A stretch of 64,000 bases of DNA, from assembly GCA_039810245.1 (NCBI GenBank), contig JBDHWQ010000008.1:62001-126000 (forward strand), read 5' to 3'. The stretch is from CALDSL01 sp039810245. Its GTDB lineage: Bacteria > Chloroflexota > Anaerolineae > Anaerolineales > Anaerolineaceae. Position 1 is the stretch's first letter, and each line of letters begins with the position of its first letter. Positions 40,693 through 49,385 of the stretch are shown here, in pieces. Below the pieces are notes generated by a model, which ran no database searches, had not been told where the DNA came from, and saw only the letters and a program-made list of their open reading frames with translations. The position numbers were made by a program, and so were the translations under genes.

Positions 40693-42717
40693 TTACTGCA
40701 AAGCCTGCTCGGCGGCGCGCAGCACCACGTCGTCTGTGGAGAGCACGTTTTCGCGCGTCACCGGAACGCGCAGGGTAGGCTGCACGCCCTGGCCTTCGAG
40801 AAACAGGCTGCCATCCGGCAGGGTGAAACGCCCGGTGGGTGCCTGCAGCTCCAGCCCGGCGGGCAGCTTGAACTGTCCGCGCGCCACTTCGGCTTCAACG
40901 CCCGCGCTGGGGAACATGCCTACCACCAGCATGCCGTCCAACTGGCTGAAGCCATAAGCTTCCAGCTCGCAGGCGCTGTAGCAGGTCTGGTCCACCAGCA
41001 GGGCCATCTTATCGAAACGGAATTGGGTTTCGTTAGGGTAAAACTCCTCGCGCTCGCCTTCAGGCTCGAACTTGCCGGTCTTTTCGCTGTAATATTCGAG
41101 CTGGCCCATCGGGATTTTCTGATCGGTGAAGAAGCCCGCCAGCCCCAATGGTGAGCCGCCCGAATTGCTGCGCATATCGATGATGATGCCGGGGATATCG
41201 TTATCCTTAAAGGTTTGCAGCGCGCGCTCAAACAGGCGCAGGATCAGCGCCAGGTCGTCGCTGTTCGAATTGATGCGGATATACCCCAGCCCGGAATCGA
41301 GCAGGCGGTATTCCACCGGCAGGGCGTAGTCGCCGGGGCTATCCGGCAGGGTTACCAGCAGGCTTTCGATCTCGATTGCTGATTGCAGCGTGACGGTATT
41401 GGACTGCCCGGCCTGGTTGGTGAAAGTGACACTCTTCTGCTGGCCCATGGGCGAGCGGAACAGGAAGCGCGCCTGGTCATAGCGCAGCGCAAAGTCGCTG
41501 GAGTGCGGGCCAAAGAGTGGTGTCACCTGGCTGATGGCCTCACCCACCGGCTTGTCATCCACCTGGGTGATCTGGTCGCCCACCTGGATGCCGGCCGCGG
41601 CGGCCGGGCTGCCGCTGACCACGTGGGTCACGATCACCGTGCCATCATCCAGCTCGCGTACGGCCAGGCCATAGCCGCCACCGGCGCGCTCCTGGATCAT
41701 CTGGCTGGCGTAACTGCCGCCGCTCAGGCCAACGTGGCCGTCACGGAACGCGGCGGTGAAATCGGACAGCGCCCGATAATAGGCGTAGGGGTCGCGGCGG
41801 CTTTCGGCCTGCTGCACTGCCTCACGGATGCGTGGGACCAGCGTGTCCCAATCCGGGGCTTTGTTCGCGATACCGTTGAAGGCATATTCCTTGCGCAGCA
41901 CTTCCACCAGGCGGTCGAAGGCCTCGGTGTACGACAGGGCGGAATAATCTTTGATGCCCACGTCGGTAGGTTCGTAGAGCGCGAGCTGGGGTTCGCGCTC
42001 GCGGCTCACCGCAAACGGGTCCTGGTCCAGGTCAACAATGGAATACCCGGCCTGTATTGGGGCAGTGGGGTCGTCCCCGGTAAACAGCAGCTCGTCGGCG
42101 CCAAAGCCGGTGGGAAAGGCCTGCCCATCGTCCGGCGACCAGACCACCAGCTTGCCACCGGTGACTTCGTCCTGATTCTCCGAGTCGGTGGTCACCGAGG
42201 CCAGGTAGCTGGGCCAGCCGCGCGAGGGGTCATCGCCTTCAGAGAAGGGGCCGCCGGCCAGGTTAGGCCAGTAGGTGACGGCGAAGATCTGCACGCCGGT
42301 ATCCGTGTTGCCGTTATTATCCACGTCGTTGTACTGCCCGGCCGGCTGCTGCGGGAGCTGCTGCCAGTAGGTGGCGGAATTGTTGTCCTCATCCAGCTTA
42401 ATGTAGCCCAGCGTCTGCGACTCGACCGGGATAAGCCATTCCTGGTCGCGGGTGACAAAGCCGTGCATATCTACCAGCGCCACCATGTGCTCGCGGAAGT
42501 AGTTTTCCACCACGAAGTCATTGCTGTAGGTGAAACTGCCGCTGATCTGCACCGGCTGCGAGCCGGGCTCGGCGGTGACGCGTGGGGCCGGCAGCGGTGT
42601 CGACTGCGCCGGGGCGCTGGTGGGAGCGGGAGCGGGGCGGTTGAATACCGCGCACGCGCTGCTCACCAGAAACAGGATGAGCACGGGTATGAGAATACGG
42701 ACGGTACGCTGAGTCAT
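40693..42717 (-). CDS. S41-family C-terminal processing protease, lipoprotein
   Basis: 674 residues. The N-terminus is a lipoprotein signal: VRILIPVLILFLVSSAC with the lipobox cysteine at position 22, then a Pro/Ala/Thr linker. A non-conserved domain follows (residues about 60-270). Helices typical of S41 precede a PDZ domain near residue 345 (GLAVRELDDGTVIVTHVVSGSPA split as GGGYGLAVREL and PAAAAGIQVGDQI). The S41 core has IIIDMRSNSGGSPLGLAG and LLVDQTCYSACELEAYGFS, where the Ser of YSACE is the nucleophile. It is probably anchored to the outer face of the membrane and cleaves proteins at C-terminal tails. Confidence 0.9.
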   Translation of the reverse strand: MTQRTVRILIPVLILFLVSSACAVFNRPAPAPTSAPAQSTPLPAPRVTAEPGSQPVQISGSFTYSNDFVVENYFREHMVALVDMHGFVTRDQEWLIPVESQTLGYIKLDEDNNSATYWQQLPQQPAGQYNDVDNNGNTDTGVQIFAVTYWPNLAGGPFSEGDDPSRGWPSYLASVTTDSENQDEVTGGKLVVWSPDDGQAFPTGFGADELLFTGDDPTAPIQAGYSIVDLDQDPFAVSREREPQLALYEPTDVGIKDYSALSYTEAFDRLVEVLRKEYAFNGIANKAPDWDTLVPRIREAVQQAESRRDPYAYYRALSDFTAAFRDGHVGLSGGSYASQMIQERAGGGYGLAVRELDDGTVIVTHVVSGSPAAAAGIQVGDQITQVDDKPVGEAISQVTPLFGPHSSDFALRYDQARFLFRSPMGQQKSVTFTNQAGQSNTVTLQSAIEIESLLVTLPDSPGDYALPVEYRLLDSGLGYIRINSNSDDLALILRLFERALQTFKDNDIPGIIIDMRSNSGGSPLGLAGFFTDQKIPMGQLEYYSEKTGKFEPEGEREEFYPNETQFRFDKMALLVDQTCYSACELEAYGFSQLDGMLVVGMFPSAGVEAEVARGQFKLPAGLELQAPTGRFTLPDGSLFLEGQGVQPTLRVPVTRENVLSTDDVVLRAAEQALQ

Positions 42718-42795
42718 GGCTGCCTCACGGGTGGGTAGGGTTGTTTGCGATGATTGTACCCTACTTCGCCGGCAGCGGCCGCGTGGTAGAAGGCG

Positions 42796-43116
42796 TTAAC
42801 GCGCGTGCGAGATGTTCAACCCAATTACGCCAAAGATGATCAGCACGATGGAAATGGCTCGCAGCAGTGTGATCGGCTCGCGGAAATACAGGATGCCAAT
42901 CACAGCGATAACCGCGGTGCCGATCCCCGACCAGATCGCATACGCCACGCTGATATCAATGTGGCGCAGCGACAGGTTGAGTGGCACAAAGCCCATCGCG
43001 TAGAAAACAAACATGGCGATGGTAGGTCCCAGGCGCGTGAAGCCGTGAGAGAGCTTCATCGAAACCGTACCGGATATTTCAAACGTGATTGCCAGAAACA
43101 ATAAAAGCCAGGCCAT
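42796..43116 (-). CDS. Small multidrug resistance (EmrE-like) transporter
   Basis: 106 residues from MAWLLLFLAITFEISGT, the typical SMR length; an ATG 12 codons earlier is possible. Four helices are present. The conserved Glu of helix 1 lies in ITFEISGTVSMK, and GFVPLNLSLRHIDISVAYAIW (two stretches) and GIGTAVIAVIGILYFREP match the family. SMR proteins exchange protons for cationic compounds or guanidinium. Immediately upstream is the CDP-alcohol phosphotransferase gene. Confidence 0.9.
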   Translation of the reverse strand: MAWLLLFLAITFEISGTVSMKLSHGFTRLGPTIAMFVFYAMGFVPLNLSLRHIDISVAYAIWSGIGTAVIAVIGILYFREPITLLRAISIVLIIFGVIGLNISHAR

Positions 43117-43159
43117 ATTTTGGCTGATTTGTACCCTTCCCAGAGTATCCATTAATAAC

Positions 43160-43900
43160 TTAATGGGATTCTGGTTCCATCGTTTCGGTTGCATCGTACT
43201 GCCAGTCCGTCTTGACATTCAAGATTACCGATAATACCACGTAATACAGCGGGAAGACCAGCGACAGCAGCAGGATGCCCGGTTCGATATGATCCAGGGT
43301 AACCAGCATGATCCCCAACACAATACCGTAGAACAGCGACATCACGCGAGTGAGGCGGTGCAGCGGCCGGGTGCTAAAGCTGACGTATTTAATGGGCACG
43401 AAGATCAGCGCCGCGCACACGGCGATAATGATACCGTTGAATTCCGGCGAGCGGTTGAAAACGTACAGGTAGAAGATCAGCAGGTTCCAGAAATTCGGCC
43501 AGCCGGTGAAGAAGCCATCGCTGGTCTTGGCCCCCGTCTGGCAGAAGCCGTACACCCCGGCCAGCAGCATAAACGCCAGCGCCACCGTGCCACCCACACC
43601 GCTCACCATGCCGAAGGAATAGGCGAAAAATGCGGGCAGGAAGGTGTAGTTAATGTAATCGGTGATATCGTCCAGTTTGCGGCCGTCGAAATGCGGCGCC
43701 CATACTTTCACTTGCCAGCGGCGCGCCATAGCGCCATCAGAAGCATCGATAAACAGGGCAATCCCCAGATATATGAATGCGGCTTTCGCATCGCCTTGCA
43801 CGATGGCATTCAGCGCCAGCATTGCCACCAGCAGACCGCTGGCAGTATACATGTGCACCAGCCAGGCGCGTGCTTTGCGAAGTTCGGCGTATTTTTCCAT
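43160..43900 (-). CDS. CDP-alcohol phosphotransferase, phosphatidylcholine-synthase-like
   Basis: 246 residues from MEKYAELRKARAW. The CDP-alcohol motif appears as IDASDGAMARRWQVKV followed by PHFDGRKLDDITDY, giving D-x2-D-G-x2-A-R and a D-x3-D end; a Gly of the canonical motif is replaced, and the D-G-R-x-L-D-D form is seen in phosphatidylcholine synthase (Pcs). Six to seven helices follow, such as AFFAYSFGMVSGVGGTVAL and GIILLSLVF-type segments. It would transfer a phosphatidyl group from CDP-diacylglycerol to choline or another alcohol at the membrane. Confidence 0.8.
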   Translation of the reverse strand: MEKYAELRKARAWLVHMYTASGLLVAMLALNAIVQGDAKAAFIYLGIALFIDASDGAMARRWQVKVWAPHFDGRKLDDITDYINYTFLPAFFAYSFGMVSGVGGTVALAFMLLAGVYGFCQTGAKTSDGFFTGWPNFWNLLIFYLYVFNRSPEFNGIIIAVCAALIFVPIKYVSFSTRPLHRLTRVMSLFYGIVLGIMLVTLDHIEPGILLLSLVFPLYYVVLSVILNVKTDWQYDATETMEPESH

Positions 43901-44140
43901 AGTGATCGTTCGTATCCTCCATCGGGGTGGCCAGGGCTGTGTACCACGGCGCGCTTTTACGCGGCAGCAGAGCACAGCATGAGGAAATGGTGAATGTACC
44001 GTGGCACAGTGTTTCAAACCGGACGAGCAGAACTGGATGCGCGCGGCAGCCGGAACTGCCAGAACAGCGAATGACCCTGCCGGAGACCCGACCAACTGAG
44101 GTCGGTGGAGCGATGTGTGGTTGGAACGGAGCGAAAGAAG

Positions 44141-44212
44141 AGCGGGAGACGGGATTCGAACCCGCGAATGTCAGCTTGGAAGGCTGATGCCTTACCACTT
44201 GGCGACTCCCGC
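44141..44212 (-). tRNA. tRNA-Gly (anticodon TCC)
   Basis: 72 nt without encoded CCA. The acceptor stem GCGGGAG/CTCCCGC, D-arm GCC...GGC, anticodon stem TCAGC/GCTGA with loop CTTCCAA (anticodon TCC) and T-arm GCGGG-TTCGAAT-CCCGT all fold, and the discriminator base is T as in bacterial tRNA-Gly. A TATAAT at 44224-44229 (minus) is 11 nt upstream. Confidence 0.96.
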
Positions 44213-44241
44213 AGCAGAACAATATTATATAAACAAATTGT

Positions 44242-44287
44242 ACCCGTGAGATTAGGCATGGTCAAGATGGCGCACGATCTCACGGGT
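44242..44287 (-). repeat. Inverted repeat between lysA and tRNA-Gly
   Basis: ACCCGTGAGAT (44242-44252) and its exact complement (44277-44287) enclose 24 nt. A smaller hairpin, GATTGCA/TGCAATC, lies at 44290-44307. Together they may end lysA transcription before the tRNA promoter. Confidence 0.5.
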
Positions 44288-44314
44288 TAGATTGCAAAAG
44301 TGCAATCGCGCAGA

Positions 44315-45631
44315 TCAGGGCTTGCAGCCGTCGCCCATCCACCACGCGGTTTCTTCGGGCAGCTCGCGCGGTTGCAGCACTTCAGCGCGGCGGTCTTGCA
44401 GCCACAGAACTGCCGGGCGCGGCGCCAGGTTGTAATTGGATGCCATGCTGATCTGGTACGCTCCCGCGGCAGGCATAGCCAGCAGGTCGCCGCGCACCAT
44501 TTCGGGCATCTCGGCGTTGTTAATCAGCACGTCGCCGCTCTCGCAGAATTTGCCCACGATGCTGGTTTTGTAGAGTTCTTCGCTGCCGGGGCGGTTTGCC
44601 AGCAGAGCGTTGTAACGTGCGCGGTAGAGCGCCACGCGCGGGTTATCGGCCATTCCGCCGTCCACGGCCACCACGCGCGTGCCATCGCTGACGGTTTTGC
44701 TGGTGCCCACGCTGTAGAGCGCCACGCCGGCGCGCGCCACGATAAAGCGTCCCGGCTCGATGACCAGGCGCGGCAGCGGCCAGCCGCGGCGCGTGAAGGC
44801 TTCCTGCACCGCGCCGCATACCGTGCTCGCCCATACCTCAGGGCCGGTGTGCGGGTCCTGCGCGGTGTAACGCACGCCCCACCCGCCGCCCGGACTGAAC
44901 TCGCGCGGCACAAACCCGGCCTGCTCGGAGAGTGCCACCAGCAGGTCTACCGCTTCGAGGTAGGGGCCATCTTCAAACACCTGTGACCCAAGGTGCGCGT
45001 GCAGCCCGGTCAGATCCAGCCAGCGACTGGCGCTCGCGCGCCGGATGCCTTCGGCCGCCTGCCCGTCGGACATTAGCAGGCCAAACTTGCTGGTGGGGTG
45101 TGCCGTCTGGCGGTAGGGGTGGGTATCGACGTACACGCCGGGGGTGATGCGCAGCCAGATTCGCCCGCGGATTTGCAGCCGCGCAGCCAGCGCTTCAAGG
45201 AAATCCAGCTCTTCCAGGCTGTCGACCACAATCGACTGTACGCCCCAACGCAGCGCGGCTTCCAGCTCTTGCGGCGACTTATTGTTACCGTGCAGGTGCA
45301 CGCGGCGCGGGTCAAACCCGCCCTGGCGCGCCACGCTCAGCTCGCCCATGCTGACCACGTCTACTCCCAGGTCCATGGCGACCGCACGGCGCGCCATGCC
45401 CAGCGAAAAGTAAGCCTTGGCGGCGTACGTGACCTCGGTTTCAGCGGGGTAGCACTTTCGGAAGAGCTGCTTAAGGGTATCCACCTGTAGCTGCACGGTA
45501 GCCGCGTCGTACACGTACAGCGGCGTGCCGTATTGTTGCGCCAGGCTGGCAAGGTCCAGCCCGGCGATGCGCAGATGGCCCTCAGGGCCGCGTTGCGTGG
45601 TGACCGGAAATAGCTCTTCGATTGCGTTCAC
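44315..45631 (-). CDS. lysA: Diaminopimelate decarboxylase
   Basis: 438 residues from GTG 45629-45631; a TTG nine codons upstream is an alternative, and neither has a good ribosome site. The fold-III PLP enzyme has the cofactor lysine in VTYAAKAYFSLG, GLHAHLGSQVFEDG (His of the barrel) and FSPGGGWGVRYT (phosphate-binding Gly loop). The C-terminal part has FCESGDVLI, which supplies the active-site Cys/Glu, and AGAYQISMASNYNLAPRP. It makes L-lysine from meso-diaminopimelate. Confidence 0.93.
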   Translation of the reverse strand: MNAIEELFPVTTQRGPEGHLRIAGLDLASLAQQYGTPLYVYDAATVQLQVDTLKQLFRKCYPAETEVTYAAKAYFSLGMARRAVAMDLGVDVVSMGELSVARQGGFDPRRVHLHGNNKSPQELEAALRWGVQSIVVDSLEELDFLEALAARLQIRGRIWLRITPGVYVDTHPYRQTAHPTSKFGLLMSDGQAAEGIRRASASRWLDLTGLHAHLGSQVFEDGPYLEAVDLLVALSEQAGFVPREFSPGGGWGVRYTAQDPHTGPEVWASTVCGAVQEAFTRRGWPLPRLVIEPGRFIVARAGVALYSVGTSKTVSDGTRVVAVDGGMADNPRVALYRARYNALLANRPGSEELYKTSIVGKFCESGDVLINNAEMPEMVRGDLLAMPAAGAYQISMASNYNLAPRPAVLWLQDRRAEVLQPRELPEETAWWMGDGCKP

Positions 45632-45769
45632 TGGATGTGTGGGAACCCCGCTTTGCAAAAAATCTGCCGGCGAATGGGGCCCGCCGGAATTTAATTCTTT
45701 CTTTTATAACATACTTTGCGCGCCCACGATGCGGTCATTTTTCGCGGGTTTTGAAGAATGCTTGTAGAG

Positions 45770-45775
45770 TATAAT
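45770..45775 (+). promoter_or_regulatory. -10 box upstream of the yitT-like gene
   Basis: TATAAT, 38 nt before the ATG. TTGAAG at 45751-45756 is too close (13 bp) to be a standard -35 box. Confidence 0.45.
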
Positions 45776-45813
45776 GGGGCGGCTGTATCCTCTACCAAAG
45801 GCAGGCTGATTCC

Positions 45814-46740
45814 ATGAACGCGCAATCTGACAAACCCGGTTGGTTCCAACGCATCCAGGGAGCACTTGGCCCGGTTGAATTCAACCGCAAGACGCTCATC
45901 GATTACCTGTACGTGCTGCTGGGCGCGTTTTTGCAGGCGCTTTCCATGCGCCTGTTTCTGATTCCGGGTCACCTGGTGAGCGGCGGGGTCAGCGGCGCGG
46001 CGCAGATCATCAACCATTACACCGCCTGGCCCATCGGCCTGATGACCTTTTTGGGTAACGCGCCGCTGTTTATTATCGGTTGGCGTTACCTGGGTGGCTC
46101 GCGCTTCGCGCTGCGCACCGCCATGGGCGTGTTTGCCTTTTCGTTCTTCACCGATTTCCTGGGCCTGTTTATCCGCCCGGCGGGCATCACCGACGACCTG
46201 GTGCTCAACTGCCTGTATGGCGGGTTGATGCTGGGCGTGGGCCTGGGCATTGTCTACCGCGGCAAGGGTACCAGCGGTGGCAGCGATATCCTGGCGCGGG
46301 TGATGAACGACCGCCTGGGGATTTCCATTTCGGTGGCGTACCTGATCACCGACACGGCGGTGGTGCTGGCCGGCGGCTTCGCTTTTGGCTGGAAAGAAGC
46401 CCTGTATGGGTTGCTGGTGATTTACGTCTCAGGCGTGGCAGCAGAGATGGCCTCGGAAGGCTCGGGCGTGTTCCGCACCGTGCTGATCGTGACCAACAAG
46501 CCGGATGAAGTTGCGTCCGCGGTGCTGACCGTGCTGGAGCGCGGGGTAACCATTCTCTCCGGCAAGGGCGCATATACCGGCGCCGACCGTCCGGTGCTAT
46601 ACTGCGTGGTGACGCGGCCTGAGGTCAACCAGCTCAAAGCACTGGTGCGCGACCAGGATCCCAAGGCCTTTATGGTGATTGGCGCGGCGCACGAGGCGCT
46701 GGGCGAAGGCTTCCGCCCTCTGGCGCGCGGGAAGGGCTAA
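45814..46740 (+). CDS. YitT-family membrane protein (DUF161/DUF2179)
   Basis: 308 residues. Residues about 25-210 form five to six helices with the repeated YitT motif (LIPGHLVSGGVSGAAQII near 50-67 and VYRGKGTSGGSDILARV near 148). The C-terminal DUF2179 domain has VLIVTNKPDEVASAVL, RGVTILSGKGAYTGADRPVLY and PKAFMVIGAAHEALGEGF. The family is widespread and its transported compound is unknown. Its stop lies 7 nt from that of the convergent yhhN-like gene. Confidence 0.92.
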   Translation: MNAQSDKPGWFQRIQGALGPVEFNRKTLIDYLYVLLGAFLQALSMRLFLIPGHLVSGGVSGAAQIINHYTAWPIGLMTFLGNAPLFIIGWRYLGGSRFALRTAMGVFAFSFFTDFLGLFIRPAGITDDLVLNCLYGGLMLGVGLGIVYRGKGTSGGSDILARVMNDRLGISISVAYLITDTAVVLAGGFAFGWKEALYGLLVIYVSGVAAEMASEGSGVFRTVLIVTNKPDEVASAVLTVLERGVTILSGKGAYTGADRPVLYCVVTRPEVNQLKALVRDQDPKAFMVIGAAHEALGEGFRPLARGKG

Positions 46741-46747
46741 GTGTAAC

Positions 46748-47425
46748 TCACAGCCTGCCGTAACGCAGCAGCACCCCGGCCACAATGGCGAGCTGCGCCA
46801 GGTGGTAGGTGAGATGCACGAAGAATGTGGCATGTGGCAGCGGGCGCACAAAGCGGTTCTCCGCCAGCAGCCCATCCGACAGGGCAAACAACACGCCGCC
46901 GCTGGCAACCAGTACCGCGGCGGTGAACGGCCATTCCGGGCGCACGAAGGTTACCAGCGTGGAAAGCAGCATGACGCAGATCGCCAGGATGTAGAAGAAG
47001 AGCGGGTATTGGAGCAGGGCGGTCTCTTCTTTTTGTTTTACCACCGCGCTCAGCCGCCGGTTCTGGAAAACCGCCAGCCCCCAGGCTGCGATCGCGACGG
47101 CAATGCTGAATGGGGCCACCGGGATGGGGGTGGGGTTCAGGCCGATGATGTAAAAAACGTGCGCCAGCAGGAAAGCTACCAGCCCGGCCAGAAAAAACGC
47201 CGAGCGCAGCAGCAGTACATCGCCGGCCAGTGAAAAGACCAGCGCCATGCCAAACCAGAACAGGCTGCCCTGCCAGCCGGTGGCCTGCGTGAACCAGGCG
47301 ATGAGAACGATGAGCACTGCCGGTTTGGCCAGCCACTCTACACGCTGCCAGCCGCGGTAGACTGCCACCCAGTCGAGGGCGGCGGCTGCCAGGAACAGCG
47401 CCAGCCACAGGATGCTAGCGTTCAT
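46748..47425 (-). CDS. YhhN/lysoplasmalogenase-family membrane protein
   Basis: 225 residues with eight short hydrophobic helices. Conserved points of the YhhN/TMEM86 family are KPAVLIVLIAWF, FSLAGDVLLLR (the GD of helix 3), FLLAHVFYIIGL (His) and GGVLFALSDGLLAENRF (SD). Relatives cleave the vinyl-ether bond of lysoplasmalogens; whether this organism has such lipids is not visible. The ATG overlaps the last codons of era by 11 nt. Confidence 0.86.
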   Translation of the reverse strand: MNASILWLALFLAAAALDWVAVYRGWQRVEWLAKPAVLIVLIAWFTQATGWQGSLFWFGMALVFSLAGDVLLLRSAFFLAGLVAFLLAHVFYIIGLNPTPIPVAPFSIAVAIAAWGLAVFQNRRLSAVVKQKEETALLQYPLFFYILAICVMLLSTLVTFVRPEWPFTAAVLVASGGVLFALSDGLLAENRFVRPLPHATFFVHLTYHLAQLAIVAGVLLRYGRL

Positions 47426-48344
47426 CGTCTTTTTCTTCGATATAGCCGAACAGGCGCAGCGCATCGGGGTTATCGCGCCAGTTTTTGTTGACCTTGACAT
47501 TCAGCTCGAGGAAAACTTTGCGCCCGCTCATCTCCTCGATATCTTTGCGCGCCGCCGCGCCAATCTTCTTGAGCATTTCTCCGCCCTTGCCGATGACGAT
47601 GCCCTTGTGCGATTCGCGCTCGACAAAGATCGTGGCGCGGATAAACGCGCCGGTTTCGCCTCGCTCTTTGAACTCGTCCACGCGCACAGCGATGCTGTGC
47701 GGCACTTCGTCGCGCAGGTGGATCAACGCGGCCTGGCGGATCAGGTCGGCGGAAATTTCGCGCTCGTACAGGTCGGTGACCTGGTCTTCGTCATAAAATG
47801 CCGGTCCGGACGGCAGCAGAGCCACAATACGCTCGAGCAGTTCCTGGCGGTGGAAACCGGACGCAGCCGACAGCGCGAATGGCTCGGCGGCGGGCAGCAG
47901 CGCGCCGTATTCGCCGCGGCGCGCTTCAATGGTTTCGTCGTTGAGCTGGTCCACCTTGTTGAGGGCCAGGATAACCGGGCTGTTGGGCGCATCAGCGGCA
48001 ATGCGCGCGGCCACCAGGCGGTCTTCCTCGCTGGGCGACTGGCTGGCATCCACCATCCACACAATCACATCCGCATCGGCCACCGTCTGCGCCGCCACCT
48101 GGTTCATGTACTCGCCCAGGCGGTGGACGGGCTTGTGCAGCCCGGGGGTGTCGACGAAGATAATCTGCATCTGTTCCAGGGTGAGGATGCCGAGCTGCCG
48201 GCGGCGCGTGGTTTGCGGTCGGGGCGAAACCGCGGCCACTTTTTGCTGCAAGAAGGCGTTCACCAGCGTGGATTTGCCCACATTAGGCCGCCCTACCACG
48301 GTGACGAAGCCGGATTTGTGTTCTGGTGCGGTATTGGGTTCCAT
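47415..48344 (-). CDS. era: GTPase Era
   Basis: 309 residues from MEPNTAPEHKS, which has GAGGGGAAAG just upstream. The G-domain motifs are in order: GRPNVGKST (G1, residues about 17-25), the switch with TTRRRQLGI, DTPGLHKP (G3), NKVDQL (G4) and SAASG (G5). The C-terminal KH RNA-binding domain has GKGGEMLKKIGAAARKDIE. Era binds 16S rRNA and is needed for small-subunit maturation. Confidence 0.95.
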   Translation of the reverse strand: MEPNTAPEHKSGFVTVVGRPNVGKSTLVNAFLQQKVAAVSPRPQTTRRRQLGILTLEQMQIIFVDTPGLHKPVHRLGEYMNQVAAQTVADADVIVWMVDASQSPSEEDRLVAARIAADAPNSPVILALNKVDQLNDETIEARRGEYGALLPAAEPFALSAASGFHRQELLERIVALLPSGPAFYDEDQVTDLYEREISADLIRQAALIHLRDEVPHSIAVRVDEFKERGETGAFIRATIFVERESHKGIVIGKGGEMLKKIGAAARKDIEEMSGRKVFLELNVKVNKNWRDNPDALRLFGYIEEKDDER

Positions 48345-48356
48345 CTTTCCCCTCAT

Positions 48357-48771
48357 TTGTTCAGGGCCAGCGGGCTGGCCTTATTTGTTTTTGGAATCGA
48401 GCGTCAAATTGCGCGGCCGAAAGAACCATTCTCTTCGTAGGGGCGGACGGTGGGTGCTGCGCATCCCAGACCCGCCCTTACGGATACTATTCTTCTGTTC
48501 AACCTAGTGTAGCATAGTTCGGGCGGGCGGGAATCCTTAACAGAATGCAAGCCAAGCGTAGGGTAATCGTAGGTTTAGCGTCAAGCAGGGGAGCATATTT
48601 TCTATTAATATAGTGATCAAAGGGCGACTTCTCTTCTTCTCCTCCTTAAGTGAGTGCCGGGGTCGGCGTCCCCGGCACTCAAAACTTAACTTCCGGCATT
48701 GCGCCGGAAGTTTCGTTTTATGATACACTTACCGCCGGTCCATCCCATTCCTCACCCTGGAGAAATACCCT
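48357..48771. other. 415-bp interval without a recognised gene
   Basis: Between the divergent era and phosphoribosyltransferase genes. The left part (48357-48540) shows nothing clear. The right part contains an AT-rich stretch (TATTAATATAG near 48603-48613) and a CU-rich stretch at 48631-48648. Two hairpins follow, at 48652-48680 and 48688-48712, described separately as a candidate small RNA. A short minus-strand frame of 63 codons has no ribosome site and looks non-coding. Confidence 0.5.
48620..48720 (+). ncRNA. Candidate small RNA with CU-rich anti-Shine-Dalgarno segment
   Basis: A TATAGT-like box near 48609 is followed by about 100 nt: a single-stranded CTTCTCCTCCTT segment, a perfect 11-bp hairpin (48652-48662 with 48670-48680) and a 10-bp hairpin (48688-48697 with 48703-48712) ending in TCGTTTTA, an intrinsic terminator. 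No protein gene on this strand ends just before that terminator. The CU-rich segment could pair with AGGAGG ribosome sites. Existence of the RNA is inferred only. Confidence 0.35.
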
Positions 48772-49326
48772 ATGGCCGAACCGCGAAAGACCTACCCGAT
48801 TGACATTGCCGGCGTTCACCGCGAGCTGCCACTGTTCACCATCAAGCCCGGGCTGACCATCGCAATCCTCAATATCCTGGGCGATAATGAGCTGGTGATG
48901 GCCTGCGCTCGCGCGCTGGCCCAAAAACTGGATGCCTGCAGCTATGATGTGATCGTCACCGCGGAGACAAAGAGTATCCCGCTGGCCTTCGCGCTTTCGC
49001 TGGAAACCAACAAGCCGTATATCGTCCTGCGCAAGAGCTACAAGCCGTACATGGGCCACACGCTCAACGCTGAAACGCTTTCCATCACCACCGGCGAGCC
49101 GCAAACGCTCTACCTGGACGAAAAAGACCACGACCTGATCCGCGGGCGTAATGTGATCATTGTGGATGACGTAATCAGCACCGGTTCCACGCTGCAAGGG
49201 ATGCGCCTGCTGATGCAGAAGGCCGGGGCCAGCGTGACCTGCGAGGCGGCGATCTTCACCGAGGGCGAGCGCGCCAAGTGGGGCAACATTGTCTCCCTGG
49301 GCCACCTGCCGGTTTTCACTGATTGA
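48772..49326 (+). CDS. Adenine/xanthine phosphoribosyltransferase-like protein
   Basis: 184 residues with CTGGAGAAAT upstream of the ATG. The PRPP-binding loop is VIIVDDVISTGSTLQG (about residues 125-140). The dimer and substrate part VIVTAETKSIPLAFALSLE, then KPYIVLRKSYKPYMG, match the APRT/XPRT group. It would form a nucleotide from a purine base and PRPP. The exact base (adenine or xanthine) is not decided. The transcript ends at the terminator 13 nt after the stop. Confidence 0.85.
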   Translation: MAEPRKTYPIDIAGVHRELPLFTIKPGLTIAILNILGDNELVMACARALAQKLDACSYDVIVTAETKSIPLAFALSLETNKPYIVLRKSYKPYMGHTLNAETLSITTGEPQTLYLDEKDHDLIRGRNVIIVDDVISTGSTLQGMRLLMQKAGASVTCEAAIFTEGERAKWGNIVSLGHLPVFTD

Positions 49327-49338
49327 GATTTCCAACCA

Positions 49339-49384
49339 AAAAGCATCACGAATCCACGGTGGGCCGGGGATTCGTGATGCTTTT
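49339..49384. terminator. Bidirectional intrinsic terminator
   Basis: A perfect 17-bp stem (49339-49355 with 49368-49384) has AAAA and TTTT at its ends, shared by the convergent phosphoribosyltransferase and galK genes. The galK stop codon begins 2 nt beyond it. Confidence 0.9.
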
Positions 49385-49385
49385 C

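Noticed and set aside
48537..48728. 63-codon minus-strand frame upstream of era
   Set aside because: AAGGAGG is present but too far from any start codon, and the frame runs through both hairpins.
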